A DNA stretch of 64,000 nucleotides from an uncultured Flavobacteriaceae bacterium (GCA_947500585.1 CANMSN010000008.1:81120-145119); one strand, 5' to 3'. Shown: positions 45,672 to 55,134, counted from the stretch's first letter. The notes: generated by a model not told the origin, from the letters alone. Program-made: numbers and translations.

Positions 45672-46571
45672 ATGAATAACCTAGAAAGTGTAAAAAAAAG
45701 TATCGCTAAAAGTTCTTTTGAAGAAACTAAAATTGAAGATGGCTTTTTAATTCTGATGTTTAAGAATGATGAGAGTGTGTTGCAAAATCTTGAAAAAGAA
45801 ATAGATAGCACATTTTTGCAATTTCACTTTTGTATTAAGGGTTCAACTAAGTTTGTTTTTAATCAAGGACGATATGCTTTAGATATTCATGAAGAAAATT
45901 CGTTATTACTTTACAATCCACAACGTGAATTACCTATAGACCTTCAGGTAGAACCTAATTCTTGGATTGTTTCAGTTTTAATTTCAATTAAAAAATTTCA
46001 TGGGTTATTTTCACAAGAAGCAGATTATATTACGTTTTTGAGCGAAGATAACAGAGATAAAAAGTATTACAAGGATGGTGCTATTTCGCCATCTATGGCT
46101 ATTGTTTTAAATCAGTTAATAAATTATAATCTTAACCAATCTATAAAATCGCTATATTTTAAAGGAAAAGCATACGAATTATTAAGTTTATATTTTAATA
46201 GAAGTGAAGAAGCAGATGTTGAGCAATGTCCGTTTTTAGTTGATGAAACCAACGTTATTAAAATCAGAAAAGCGAAAGATATTATTTTATCTCGAATGGC
46301 AGAGCCTCCAAGTTTACAAGAACTTGCAGATGAAATTGGTTTGAATTTAAAAAAGTTAAAAGAAGGGTTTAAACAAATTTATGGCGACTCAGTATTCAGT
46401 TTTTTATTCGATTATAAAATGGAAGTTGCTAGAAAACTTTTAGAGGCAGGCCATGATAATGTAAATGAGGTTGGTTTAAAAGTTGGGTATAGTACGTCGA
46501 GTCATTTTATAGCGGCATTTAAAAAGAAATATGGTACAACGCCTAAAAAGTATGTGATGTCGTTGAATTAA
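45672..46571 (+). CDS. AraC family regulator beside the heme genes
   Basis: 299 aa. The C-terminal double helix-turn-helix (about 200-298) contains PSLQELADEIGLNLKKLKEGFKQIYG and VGLKVGYSTSSHFIAAFKKKYGTTPKKY. The N-terminal 190 residues are a sensor-type beta domain resembling the PchR-like siderophore/iron regulators, though this is only a family impression. Its place between hemA and hemH suggests it controls heme or iron functions. A 57-aa ORF and hemH follow on the same strand. Confidence 0.85.
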   Translation: MNNLESVKKSIAKSSFEETKIEDGFLILMFKNDESVLQNLEKEIDSTFLQFHFCIKGSTKFVFNQGRYALDIHEENSLLLYNPQRELPIDLQVEPNSWIVSVLISIKKFHGLFSQEADYITFLSEDNRDKKYYKDGAISPSMAIVLNQLINYNLNQSIKSLYFKGKAYELLSLYFNRSEEADVEQCPFLVDETNVIKIRKAKDIILSRMAEPPSLQELADEIGLNLKKLKEGFKQIYGDSVFSFLFDYKMEVARKLLEAGHDNVNEVGLKVGYSTSSHFIAAFKKKYGTTPKKYVMSLN

Positions 46572-46584
46572 TAAATATTAAGCT

Positions 46585-46758
46585 ATGAAATTTTTAACCC
46601 CAGAAATAGAGGCTTTATTAAAGCGGGCTAATGCCGATGTAAATAATAAATCATTAGCACGAACAAATGTATCTTGTGGTATTTTTCAAGATTGTGATTA
46701 TAACGAAGACAGACCAAAATTATACCATCAACAAAAAAGAGAAAACACTGAAGATTAA
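46585..46758 (+). CDS. Small hypothetical protein (57 aa) between araC and hemH
   Basis: ATG at 46585, 13 bases after the AraC stop; TAA at 46756-46758, 15 bases before the hemH ATG. It reads MKFLTPEIEALLKRANADV..., then NVSCGIFQDCDYNEDRPKLY with two cysteines, and a charged tail. Coding-like composition and tight packing favour a real gene. No family recognised. A heme or iron role would be a guess from position alone. Confidence 0.55.
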   Translation: MKFLTPEIEALLKRANADVNNKSLARTNVSCGIFQDCDYNEDRPKLYHQQKRENTED

Positions 46759-46773
46759 AAAGAAAAATTGCAA

Positions 46774-47820
46774 ATGAAAAAAGGAATACTGCTAGTAAAT
46801 TTGGGTTCCCCAGATAGCCCAGAACCAAAAGATGTAAAAAAATATTTAGGCGAGTTTTTAATGGACGAACGTGTTATAGACGTTCCGCTTTGGGCAAGAA
46901 ATTTACTTGTTAAAGGTATTATTCTAAATACCCGACCAAAAGCTTCTGCCAAAGCATATAAAAAAATATGGTGGGACGAAGGTTCTCCATTAATTGTATT
47001 GTCTGAACGACTTCAAAAGAAAATACAAGAACTGGTTGAGTATCCTGTGGCTTTAGCTATGCGTTATGGAAGTATGACCATAAAAAAGGGTCTTCAAGAA
47101 TTGGTTGATAAAGGTGTTGAGGACGTTTTATTGTTTCCATTATATCCACAATTTGCTATGGCAACTACAGAGACGATAACCGTTTTAGCAGAAGATATTC
47201 GTCAAAGTCATTTTCCAAACTTGAAAATAGAATCAGTTCCAGCATTTTATAATAATCCAGGTTATATAGAAGTACTTTCAAACTCCATAAAAAGGCATTT
47301 AGAAGGTAAAAATTATGAGCATCTATTATTTTCATATCATGGTGTTCCTGAGCGACATATTCGAAAAAGTGATATTTCAAAATCGCATTGTAACCCAAGC
47401 GATAAAGTAGATTGTAACTGTTGTAAAACACCAAGTAAAGCGCACGAATTTTGCTATAAACACCAATGTAAAGAAGTCACCCGTTTGGTTGCTGAAAAAC
47501 TTCAATTTAAAGAAGGTACATATTCAACATCGTTTCAATCACGTTTAGGGTTTGATCCTTGGTTACAACCTTATACGGATAGAACCATTGAGCGTTTAGG
47601 AAAAGAAGGTGTTAAAAATATGGCCATTGTTACCCCTGCTTTTGTTAGCGATTGTCTAGAAACTTTAGAAGAAATTGCCATGGAAGGTGAGGAAATTTTC
47701 CATGAAATGGGAGGAAAAGATTTCACCACAGTGCCTTGTTTAAATGATGATGCAGAATGGGTGTCTTTAATTACAAAATGGGTAAATGAATGGGCAACTT
47801 CTGAAACTGTTTTGGCGTAA
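46774..47820 (+). CDS. hemH: Ferrochelatase
   Basis: Inserts Fe2+ into protoporphyrin IX, the last step of heme synthesis. 348 aa from the ATG at 46774; a TTG at 46768 would add two residues. Seen: VNLGSPDSPEPKDV, FPLYPQFA, the catalytic His189 in SYHGVPERH, and CLETLEEI. Six cysteines lie between residues 206 and 232 (HC, DCNCC, FCY, QC), which may form a metal or Fe-S site as in some bacterial ferrochelatases (inference). It overlaps the MATE gene by one base. Confidence 0.96.
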   Translation: MKKGILLVNLGSPDSPEPKDVKKYLGEFLMDERVIDVPLWARNLLVKGIILNTRPKASAKAYKKIWWDEGSPLIVLSERLQKKIQELVEYPVALAMRYGSMTIKKGLQELVDKGVEDVLLFPLYPQFAMATTETITVLAEDIRQSHFPNLKIESVPAFYNNPGYIEVLSNSIKRHLEGKNYEHLLFSYHGVPERHIRKSDISKSHCNPSDKVDCNCCKTPSKAHEFCYKHQCKEVTRLVAEKLQFKEGTYSTSFQSRLGFDPWLQPYTDRTIERLGKEGVKNMAIVTPAFVSDCLETLEEIAMEGEEIFHEMGGKDFTTVPCLNDDAEWVSLITKWVNEWATSETVLA

Positions 47821-49190
47821 TGGCTAGAGCATCTTCTGAAGAGCTAGGATCAGAACCCATAAGCAAACTCCTTGTAAAACAAGCGGTTCCAGCATCTATT
47901 GGTATTTTGGTGATGTCGTTAAACGTTCTAGTTGACACAATTTTTGTTGGCCAATGGATAGGTGCTACCGCCATTGCAGCTATAAATGTTGTACTGCCCG
48001 TATCGTTTTTTATAGCAGCTTTAGGAATGGCAATTGGTATTGGTGGCTCCTCAATAATTTCTCGAGCTTTAGGTGCAGATAATAAGGATAAAGCTTTAAA
48101 AACCTTCGGAAATCAAATTACCCTAACCTTATTATTAACTATTTCGATGGTTATTTTAGGTTTGTGGTTTGCAGATGGTATTGTTCCAGCTTTTGGAGGA
48201 AAAGGTAATATTTTAGAACCCGCAAAAATCTATTACATTATTGTGCTTTATGGTGTACCGTTTTTGGCGCTTTCAATGATGGGAAATACCGTAATTAGAG
48301 CTGAAGGAAAACCAAAATTTGCTATGTATGCGATGATGATTCCATCGGTAGGCAACCTTGTGTTAGATTATGTTTTTATTAATCTTCTAGATTTAGGAAT
48401 GGTAGGTGCTGCTTGGGCAACAACAATTGCTTACGTTTTGTGTTTTGCGTTTATTTTTTGGTTTTTTCTTTCTAAAAATTCAGAATTAAAGATAAATAAA
48501 TCTCATTTTGGACTCAATAAACCCATAGTTTCAGAGATAGGTTCTTTAGGGTTCGTTACTCTTGCAAGACAAGCTGTTGTAAGTATGACCTACTTATTTA
48601 TGAATAATATTTTGTTTGATTTAGGTGGAGAAACCTCAGTAACAGCTTATGCTATAGTAGGTAGAATGCTAATGTTTGCTTTGTTTCCAGTTTACGGCAT
48701 TACACAAGGGTTTTTGCCCATTGCTGGGTTTAATTATGGCGCTGTTAAATATGATAGAGTAAAAGAATCTATATATACCGCTATAAAATATGCGGCAGCG
48801 TTGGCAACAGTAGTTTTTATTTTGCTCATGGTATTTCCAGAAGCCATTACCAGACTTTTTACAGATGATAAAGATGTTATTTTACAAACGCCACCCGCCA
48901 TGCGATGGGTATTTGCAGCAACACCTATTATTGCGCTTCAACTTATAGGTGCAGCGTATTTTCAGGCTATTGGAAAAGCAAAACAAGCCCTATTATTAAC
49001 ATTGACTAGACAAGGGTTTTTCTTTATTCCGCTTATTTTTATTTTACCCATATTTTATGGTGAACTTGGAGTTTGGATAGCCTTTCCTATTTCAGATATT
49101 TTAGCAACAATTGTAACAGCTTATTTTTTAAATAGAGAAATTATTAAGAACTTGAAAGCTGAAACAAACCCTTTAGAACTTATTAAATAA
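47820..49190 (+). CDS. MATE family efflux transporter
   Basis: 456 aa, about 12 membrane segments in two related halves. Typical features include VPASIGILVMSLNVLVDTIFVGQWIG near residues 17-42 and QGFLPIAGFNYGA near 300. MATE pumps export cationic drugs or metabolites with Na+ or H+. Substrate unknown. One-base overlaps with hemH and hemJ place it firmly in the same operon, so export of a porphyrin or related compound is conceivable but unproven. Confidence 0.9.
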   Translation: MARASSEELGSEPISKLLVKQAVPASIGILVMSLNVLVDTIFVGQWIGATAIAAINVVLPVSFFIAALGMAIGIGGSSIISRALGADNKDKALKTFGNQITLTLLLTISMVILGLWFADGIVPAFGGKGNILEPAKIYYIIVLYGVPFLALSMMGNTVIRAEGKPKFAMYAMMIPSVGNLVLDYVFINLLDLGMVGAAWATTIAYVLCFAFIFWFFLSKNSELKINKSHFGLNKPIVSEIGSLGFVTLARQAVVSMTYLFMNNILFDLGGETSVTAYAIVGRMLMFALFPVYGITQGFLPIAGFNYGAVKYDRVKESIYTAIKYAAALATVVFILLMVFPEAITRLFTDDKDVILQTPPAMRWVFAATPIIALQLIGAAYFQAIGKAKQALLLTLTRQGFFFIPLIFILPIFYGELGVWIAFPISDILATIVTAYFLNREIIKNLKAETNPLELIK

Positions 49191-49738
49191 TGGAATATTA
49201 TCCATACATAAAATCGTTTCATATTATTTTCGTAATTACTTGGTTTGCGGGTTTATTTTATATACCGCGATTGTTTGTATATCAAATTGAAGCTTTTCAT
49301 AAACCCTCACCAGACAAAGAAATTCTTGGTAAACAACTAAAACTAATGGCAAAACGTTTGTGGTTTATTATTACATGGCCATCAGCAATTTTATCAACTA
49401 TTTTCGCTATTTGGTTACTTATTTTACAACCTTTTTGGTTACAACAACCTTGGATGCATGTAAAACTTGGGTTTGTAGTCTTGCTATTTATTTATCATCT
49501 AAAAACACATCAATATTTCAAGCAATTGCAAAGCGATGTTGTAAAAAAAACATCCAGTTTTATGCGTATCTGGAATGAAGGTGCTACCTTTATTTTATTC
49601 GCAGTTGTGTTCCTCGTCATTTTAAAAAGTGCAATCAATTGGGTTTGGGGTGTAATTGGTATTTTAGTTTTAGGAATTCTTATTATGCTCGGTTTTAAAA
49701 TTTATAAAAATATTAGAAATAAAAACCCAGAGGCTTAA
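49190..49738 (+). CDS. hemJ: Protoporphyrinogen oxidase HemJ
   Basis: Membrane protoporphyrinogen IX oxidase of the HemJ/UPF0093 (CopD-like) family; converts protoporphyrinogen IX to protoporphyrin IX. 182 aa, 4-5 membrane segments. The residues known to matter in HemJ are present: His11 in KSFHIIFVITWFAGLFY and Lys92 in WMHVKLGF. Its product is the substrate of HemH, encoded two genes upstream in the same operon. Together with hemF, this gives an oxygen-linked late heme pathway. Confidence 0.9.
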   Translation: MEYYPYIKSFHIIFVITWFAGLFYIPRLFVYQIEAFHKPSPDKEILGKQLKLMAKRLWFIITWPSAILSTIFAIWLLILQPFWLQQPWMHVKLGFVVLLFIYHLKTHQYFKQLQSDVVKKTSSFMRIWNEGATFILFAVVFLVILKSAINWVWGVIGILVLGILIMLGFKIYKNIRNKNPEA

Positions 49739-49834
49739 ATTGTAATTACTAGCTATAAATTAACAGGATTATTTTAAATGACGCTTAGCGTCTTTGGTTT
49801 GATTATTGCTATATTTATTGAATTAAAAATATAG

Positions 49835-51292
49835 ATGAAACTTAAAAAACTATCGCTTCGTACCCGTATTTTTTTAGCCATGATTTTGCTAGTGTTAATG
49901 GCGTCTATATTAATTTCTGCAGTAGCTATTTATCAATACAAAGAAGAAACTCATGATTATCATACAGAACGTTTAGGACGAAAAGAGGATAATATTCAAT
50001 CTCACATAAAACGTGTAATAAATGGTAGGCAAAATACTTGGGAAGTAAAAACTGAAAACATTCCGCTTATTTTTAAAGAAGAAATATACAACATAGCCGA
50101 TATACATAAGCTTCAAATTATTTTATACGACTTGGAAGGCAGCTTATTAATTACTTCAAAAGCGAGTTTTCAAAAACAAGAAATAGATGAGTGTATTGAT
50201 GCTCATATTTTAAATGAATTATCCAATACCTCAGAACATCGATATGTAGATAAACTCAAGGAAAATGGAGAAACATTTCAATCGTCATATACCTATATTT
50301 TAGATAACCGTTCCAAACCTTTGGCCATACTTAATATTCCGTATTTAGAAAATGACGATTTTCTCTCAAAAGAACTTAACGAATTTTTAGAACGGATAAG
50401 TTATGCGTATTTATTTATACTCTTAACTGCCATTGGTATTGCATTTTTACTATCAAAATACATTACCAAATCGTTAAAAACGATTAGTGATAAAATAAAT
50501 ACCACACGTTTAGAAAAACGAAATGAACGAATAGAAATAGACGACACTAGCGAAGAGATTTCAACGCTGGTTAGTTCTTATAATAGCATGATTGACGAGC
50601 TTGAAGAAAGTGCTGTACAACTTGCAAGAAGCGAGCGCGAACAGGCCTGGAGAGAAATGGCAAAACAAGTAGCTCATGAAATTAAAAACCCACTAACGCC
50701 TATGCGTTTAACGGTTCAAAACTTTCAGCGTAAGTTCGATCCGCAGGATGAAAACATTCATTCAAAATTAGACGAATACACTAAAACCTTAATTCAGCAA
50801 ATAGATACGATGAGTTCCATAGCATCAGCGTTTTCAAATTTTGCAAAAATGCCAGCACAACAAAATGAAACACTTAATGTTGTAAATATTGTAAAATTGG
50901 CTTTAGATATTTTTAATGAAGATTATATCTTTTTTACAGCCGAAAAAGAAGAAATTATTGCAAAGTTTGATAGAACACAATTGATACGTGTGGTTACAAA
51001 TTTGGTTAAAAATGCAATTCAAGCTATGCCAAACAATAAAACACCAAAAATTGTAATTAACGTAGGTACAAATAACGGAGACGTCGTTATTACAGTTGCA
51101 GACAATGGATCTGGAGTTTCAGAAGATAATAAGGATAAAGTATTTGAGCCCAAGTTTACAACCAAAACAAGTGGTATGGGTCTTGGTTTAGCTATGGTAA
51201 AAAACATAGTTGAAACCTACAAAGGTTCCATTTCATTTGTATCTGAAAAGAATAAAGGAACCACTTTTAAAGTTACATTTCCTAAAGAATAA
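49835..51292 (+). CDS. Sensor histidine kinase with HAMP domain
   Basis: 485 aa inner-membrane kinase: TM1 about 12-32, periplasmic sensor region to about 188, TM2 about 190-208, HAMP about 209-262, then HisKA with H-box [14 protein letters not shown] (His about 280) and ATPase motifs [17 protein letters not shown] and SGMGLGLAM. NtrY/AtoS-like in overall look. No response regulator gene is adjacent, so it is an orphan in this window. Confidence 0.9.
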   Translation: MKLKKLSLRTRIFLAMILLVLMASILISAVAIYQYKEETHDYHTERLGRKEDNIQSHIKRVINGRQNTWEVKTENIPLIFKEEIYNIADIHKLQIILYDLEGSLLITSKASFQKQEIDECIDAHILNELSNTSEHRYVDKLKENGETFQSSYTYILDNRSKPLAILNIPYLENDDFLSKELNEFLERISYAYLFILLTAIGIAFLLSKYITKSLKTISDKINTTRLEKRNERIEIDDTSEEISTLVSSYNSMIDELEESAVQLARSEREQAWREMAKQVAHEIKNPLTPMRLTVQNFQRKFDPQDENIHSKLDEYTKTLIQQIDTMSSIASAFSNFAKMPAQQNETLNVVNIVKLALDIFNEDYIFFTAEKEEIIAKFDRTQLIRVVTNLVKNAIQAMPNNKTPKIVINVGTNNGDVVITVADNGSGVSEDNKDKVFEPKFTTKTSGMGLGLAMVKNIVETYKGSISFVSEKNKGTTFKVTFPKE

Positions 51293-51293
51293 C

Positions 51294-51342
51294 TGTTATT
51301 CCTGAGCGTAGCCTAAGTAAGTCGAAGTGAAGGCAGGAATCT
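51294..51342. repeat. Composite family A + C repeat
   Basis: TGTTATTCCTG ... GGCAGGAATCT, with GAGCGTAGCC and AAGTCGAAGTGAAG inside. Same nested layout as 23885. It fills the gap between the kinase and the enoyl-CoA hydratase gene. A frame extending into it makes the hydratase look ten codons longer than it is. Confidence 0.65.
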
Positions 51343-51356
51343 TAATAATTGAAGGT

Positions 51357-52139
51357 ATGAATTACAATAACATTTTAATTAGCTTAAAAGATAATATTTC
51401 AACAATTATCATAAACCGACCAAAGAAGTTAAACGCTTTAAATAAAGAAACTATTGAAGAATTACATGATGCTTTTTATAATGCGAATGAAGATAAAAAC
51501 ATTAAAGTTATTATTTTAACTGGAAGTGGAGAAAAAGCCTTTGTTGCTGGAGCAGATATTAGTGAATTTGCCAATTTTGATGTTGAAGAAGGTACGCGCT
51601 TAGCTGCAAAAGGGCAAGAAATTCTATTTGATTTCGTAGAAAATTTATCAACTCCAGTTATAGCTGCTATAAATGGTTTTGCACTTGGCGGCGGATTAGA
51701 ACTAGCCATGGCCTGCCATTTCAGAGTGGCCAGCGAAAATGCTAAAATGGGCTTGCCAGAAGTATCATTAGGCGTTATTCCTGGTTATGGTGGTACACAA
51801 CGTTTACCACAGCTTGTAGGAAAGGGTCTTGCCATGGAAATGATTATGACTGCAGGTATGATTAATGCTGAAACGGCGCTTAATTATGGTTTGGTAAACC
51901 ATGTTACAAAACAGGAAGAATTAATACCACTCTGCCAAAAAATAGCAAGTAAAATTTCTAATAATTCATCTGTAGCAATTAGTGCAGCAATTAAAGCTGT
52001 AAATGCTAATTTTAAAGATGGTGTAAATGGTTTTCATGTTGAGGTAACTGAATTTGGAAACTGTTTTGGAACAGAAGATTTTGAGGAAGGAACAAGTGCA
52101 TTTTTGGAGAAACGTAAAGCTGATTTTCCTGGGTGTTAA
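51357..52139 (+). CDS. Enoyl-CoA hydratase
   Basis: Adds water to 2-enoyl-CoA in beta-oxidation or a related acyl-CoA pathway. 260 aa from ATG at 51357 (MNYNNILISL), chosen because the upstream extension is repeat DNA. Crotonase motifs: GSGEKAFVAGADISEF (oxyanion region) and NGFALGGGLELAMAC, and both catalytic glutamates look present (GLPEVSLGVIPGYGGTQRL). Substrate unknown; the chain length matches short-chain enoyl-CoA hydratases. Confidence 0.93.
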   Translation: MNYNNILISLKDNISTIIINRPKKLNALNKETIEELHDAFYNANEDKNIKVIILTGSGEKAFVAGADISEFANFDVEEGTRLAAKGQEILFDFVENLSTPVIAAINGFALGGGLELAMACHFRVASENAKMGLPEVSLGVIPGYGGTQRLPQLVGKGLAMEMIMTAGMINAETALNYGLVNHVTKQEELIPLCQKIASKISNNSSVAISAAIKAVNANFKDGVNGFHVEVTEFGNCFGTEDFEEGTSAFLEKRKADFPGC

Positions 52140-52151
52140 TTTATCTTTTGT

Positions 52152-52685
52152 TTAGTGCTTATCCCTTTTTCTTCGTTCCATTCTTAAACCTCTTTCTTTT
52201 AAAAAATCATTAATATCAATACACTTAATTCCATTCTTTTTCGCTATTGCTGGAATTTTATTCGATTTAATTTTACTTTCATTAGTAATCAAGACGTAAT
52301 TATGAGTTTTACAATAGCCAAGTAAATAAGGGTCAGCTTCTTCTTTTCCTTGAGATTGCTTTTTTGCGTCTAAAAATCCTGAATTAAATTCTTCGTTAAT
52401 GATTGGGATAGAAGCAGTAATTGAAGCTGTATCTGTTTTATGAACGAAATGTTTTTTCCATTTTTGTATCCACTTTTTTAAAAAGTCTTCTTTACCCTCA
52501 TAGCTATTAATTTCATCTTCAACAAAATCAATTGTTCTAAAACATCCAGTTGGAATTAAATCTTCAATTTCTTCCCAAATAGCTTTAAAAACTGGGTTAT
52601 CGTATTTATATGTGTATTCAAGCATTATTAAAGCACTTGTATCTACAACATAAATAATTTCATTCTCGTAAAAATTTAACTCCAT
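52152..52685 (-). CDS. PIN-like DUF4411 family protein, putative toxin
   Basis: 177 aa with the PIN-fold acidic layout: VVDTSALIMLEY (Asp13), FVEDEI, EADPYLLGYCKTHNYVLITNESK (acidic middle and end). Resembles DUF4411 proteins. PIN domains are metal-dependent RNases, often toxins. Its ATG directly follows the stop of the XRE-ImmA gene with no spacing, so translation is coupled. Toxin function is inferred from this pairing. Confidence 0.75.
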   Translation of the reverse strand: MELNFYENEIIYVVDTSALIMLEYTYKYDNPVFKAIWEEIEDLIPTGCFRTIDFVEDEINSYEGKEDFLKKWIQKWKKHFVHKTDTASITASIPIINEEFNSGFLDAKKQSQGKEEADPYLLGYCKTHNYVLITNESKIKSNKIPAIAKKNGIKCIDINDFLKERGLRMERRKRDKH

Positions 52686-53837
52686 TTATCGAGAATTTAA
52701 TAGTTCACGAGCTTTTGGAATATAAGAGAGTTTAATACCTAAAAAATCGGATAAATCTTTAATATCAATTCGGTTTTTATCATACGCCGAAAATGCAAGA
52801 GAAATATACCCTCTTCCTTTCTCTTTTATTGTTTCTTTTGCAATATTTCTTCCTTCTGGATTTTTTGAACGACCAAAAGATGGTTTATTCCATACTTCGT
52901 GTTTTTCATTATAATATTTTGCGGTCGTTAGCTTGTTAGTTAGTAAAGAACGTAAAATAGCTAAAGGGCCAACATGGAAAAAAGTAGATAACTCAATCAA
53001 ATCTTTTTTAGCCCAAATTTTATTCTTAGCAAATTTGTAATTTTGAACGATTTGATTGGAAAGCAAGTCAGCGGTTGGAACTAATATTTCTGCCGCAAAA
53101 GCATTGCACCATTTTTCAATTTTACTGATAGTTTTTATTGATAAGTCACAAAGTCCTCCAGTATTTAATATTACATGCCCTAACTCATGAAAAAGAGTGA
53201 AAATTTTTGAGGTTGGTTTTTCTCCTCCTCTTTTAATTCCTATAATTGGTATTTCTTCATCTACAATTGAAAACCCTCTTAATTTATCCTGGGTTAAACT
53301 CATTTGAAAAACTGCTACACCTAGCGATTCCACTTTTTCAATATAAGCATCAAGAATATCATTCATGTTATCCAATTGTCTAACTTCATTCAAGTTTAAA
53401 TCAAATCTTATTTTTTGAGCTATTTCAGTAATTGAGGTTTCTGGTGTTGCAGAATAAGGGAATTTAGTTATCGATATTCCTGCTTCATTTTTAAGTTCAA
53501 TTAAAGATTGAGTAAAAGCTCTTGCTTTACGTACAGCTAAAATTGTCTTTTCATGAAAATTTCCTATCTCTTTCGAATCTATTGTTCTTCTATCTGTAGG
53601 AAGTGGTTTTTCTTTTGGTGGTTCTAGCAATAATAAAACTGCCAAAGTTCTTTTATAAGTCTTTGCTAATAGCTTTAATTCGTCTAAATCTGGATGGTTT
53701 TCTCCATTTTCTAGTTGATTTAGGCGGCGTAAGCTAATTCCAGTTTTCTCTACAACATAGTTTTTTGTTTGAGCAATAGATTCTCTTGCCCAAATCAAAA
53801 CTTTATTACTTACTGGTATTTTATCTTTTTCCGCCAT
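52686..53837 (-). CDS. XRE / ImmA-IrrE metalloprotease, putative antitoxin
   Basis: 383 aa. The N-terminal XRE-type helix-turn-helix (about 12-72; ISLRRLNQLENGENHPDLDELKLLAKTY) is followed by an ImmA/IrrE domain with zinc motif HELGH (217-221) and a third-ligand-like Glu in NAFAAE (about 250). Such proteins cleave repressors or act as antitoxins with PIN/DUF4411 partners. First gene of a two-gene unit between the enoyl-CoA hydratase and radical SAM genes, and probably autoregulated. Confidence 0.8.
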   Translation of the reverse strand: MAEKDKIPVSNKVLIWARESIAQTKNYVVEKTGISLRRLNQLENGENHPDLDELKLLAKTYKRTLAVLLLLEPPKEKPLPTDRRTIDSKEIGNFHEKTILAVRKARAFTQSLIELKNEAGISITKFPYSATPETSITEIAQKIRFDLNLNEVRQLDNMNDILDAYIEKVESLGVAVFQMSLTQDKLRGFSIVDEEIPIIGIKRGGEKPTSKIFTLFHELGHVILNTGGLCDLSIKTISKIEKWCNAFAAEILVPTADLLSNQIVQNYKFAKNKIWAKKDLIELSTFFHVGPLAILRSLLTNKLTTAKYYNEKHEVWNKPSFGRSKNPEGRNIAKETIKEKGRGYISLAFSAYDKNRIDIKDLSDFLGIKLSYIPKARELLNSR

Positions 53838-53842
53838 TTAGT

Positions 53843-53850
53843 CAAATCTA
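53843..53850 (-). promoter_or_regulatory. -7 box upstream of the XRE-ImmA gene
   Basis: TAGATTTG on the minus strand matches TANNTTTG and ends 5 bases before the ATG, implying an almost leaderless transcript. The rest of the 223-base divergent region to 54060 is A/T-rich with nothing else clear. Confidence 0.4.
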
Positions 53851-54060
53851 CAAATTTCGATTTAAACGATAAGATTTTTTTTCGGCATTATTCATAATGA
53901 ATCATTTCAATGCTCTCCATCATTAATTAAACGAATATAGCCGAAAATTTTTACAAAATCAAGTTGTTAATAACCCATATTTACTTTAACAGTTTTCAAT
54001 TTAAATTATAAGTAATTTTAAAGAGCTACCAAAAAAGCAATAAACCTTTATTTTACTATA

Positions 54061-55134
54061 ATGAACCCAAAATCTACTGTAAAAGGACGTGGTGCGCAGC
54101 GTAATGTGCATAATCGTTTCTTTGAATTAAGCCACGACATGCGTGACGATTTTCTTGAATTCTGCCGAAAAGAAGGCGAGGAAAGTGATAAAAATAAAAC
54201 ATTATATCTTCCTGTTTTTCCAAAAACGATAGTCAATAAAGTAGCGAGTACAGATGTTGGTATGCAGTATTCTATGAACATGTATCAAGGTTGCGAACAT
54301 GGTTGTGTATATTGTTATGCCCGAAATAGTCACGAGTTTTGGGGCTATAGCGCTGGCTTAGACTTTGAAAGGCGGATTCTTGTAAAAAAAGATGCACCAA
54401 AATTATTGGAAACTCTATTAAAAAAGAAAAGCTGGAAAGCAAATACCATAGTAATGTCTGGCAATACAGATTGTTACCAACCAGCAGAAAAAAACTTTAA
54501 AATTACAAGACAATGTTTAGAGGTGTTTTTAAAATATAAACATCCAGTTGGTATTATTACAAAAAATGCATTAATTCTTAGAGATTTAGACCTTTTAAAA
54601 CCTCTTGCAAAAGAAAATCTTATAGGAGTAAATATGTCAATCACTTCATTATCTGAAGATACAAGGCGCGTTTTAGAACCTAGAACAGCAACTATTAAAA
54701 AGCGATTAGAAACTGTAAAAAAATTAAGCGAAAATGGCATTCCAGTAAATGTTATGATAGCACCTATTATTCCTTCAATAAACAGTCATGAAATTTTACC
54801 GTTAGCTAAAGCAGCTTCTGATTATGGAGCCTTATCTATTGGGCATACTATAGTTAGGTTGAATGGAGCAATTGGTGAAATATTTTCGGATTGGATTCAT
54901 AAAACAATGCCAGATCGTGCAGAAAAAGTATTACATCAAATAGAAAATTGCCATGGAGGCCATTTAAATGATAGTCGTTATGGGACTAGAATGCGAGGAG
55001 AAGGTAAAATTGCAGAGCAGATTAATAGTTTGGTAAAACTGGCAAGGCGTAAATATTTTAAAGACAAAGGCATGCCAAAATTAAACAAGAACTTGCATGA
55101 ACAATTTAAAAGCGGGCAATTAAAACTATTCTAA
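54061..55134 (+). CDS. PA0069-type radical SAM protein
   Basis: 357 aa. The radical SAM cluster motif is C78-x3-C82-x2-C85 (CEHGCVYC), with MSGNTDCYQP and the VNVMIAPIIPSINSHEI core following. Resembles the SplB-related PA0069 family. The reaction is unknown; a DNA photoproduct-type role is only a distant relationship. Its last bases overlap the convergent 100-aa membrane protein gene by 9 bases. Confidence 0.85.
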   Translation: MNPKSTVKGRGAQRNVHNRFFELSHDMRDDFLEFCRKEGEESDKNKTLYLPVFPKTIVNKVASTDVGMQYSMNMYQGCEHGCVYCYARNSHEFWGYSAGLDFERRILVKKDAPKLLETLLKKKSWKANTIVMSGNTDCYQPAEKNFKITRQCLEVFLKYKHPVGIITKNALILRDLDLLKPLAKENLIGVNMSITSLSEDTRRVLEPRTATIKKRLETVKKLSENGIPVNVMIAPIIPSINSHEILPLAKAASDYGALSIGHTIVRLNGAIGEIFSDWIHKTMPDRAEKVLHQIENCHGGHLNDSRYGTRMRGEGKIAEQINSLVKLARRKYFKDKGMPKLNKNLHEQFKSGQLKLF

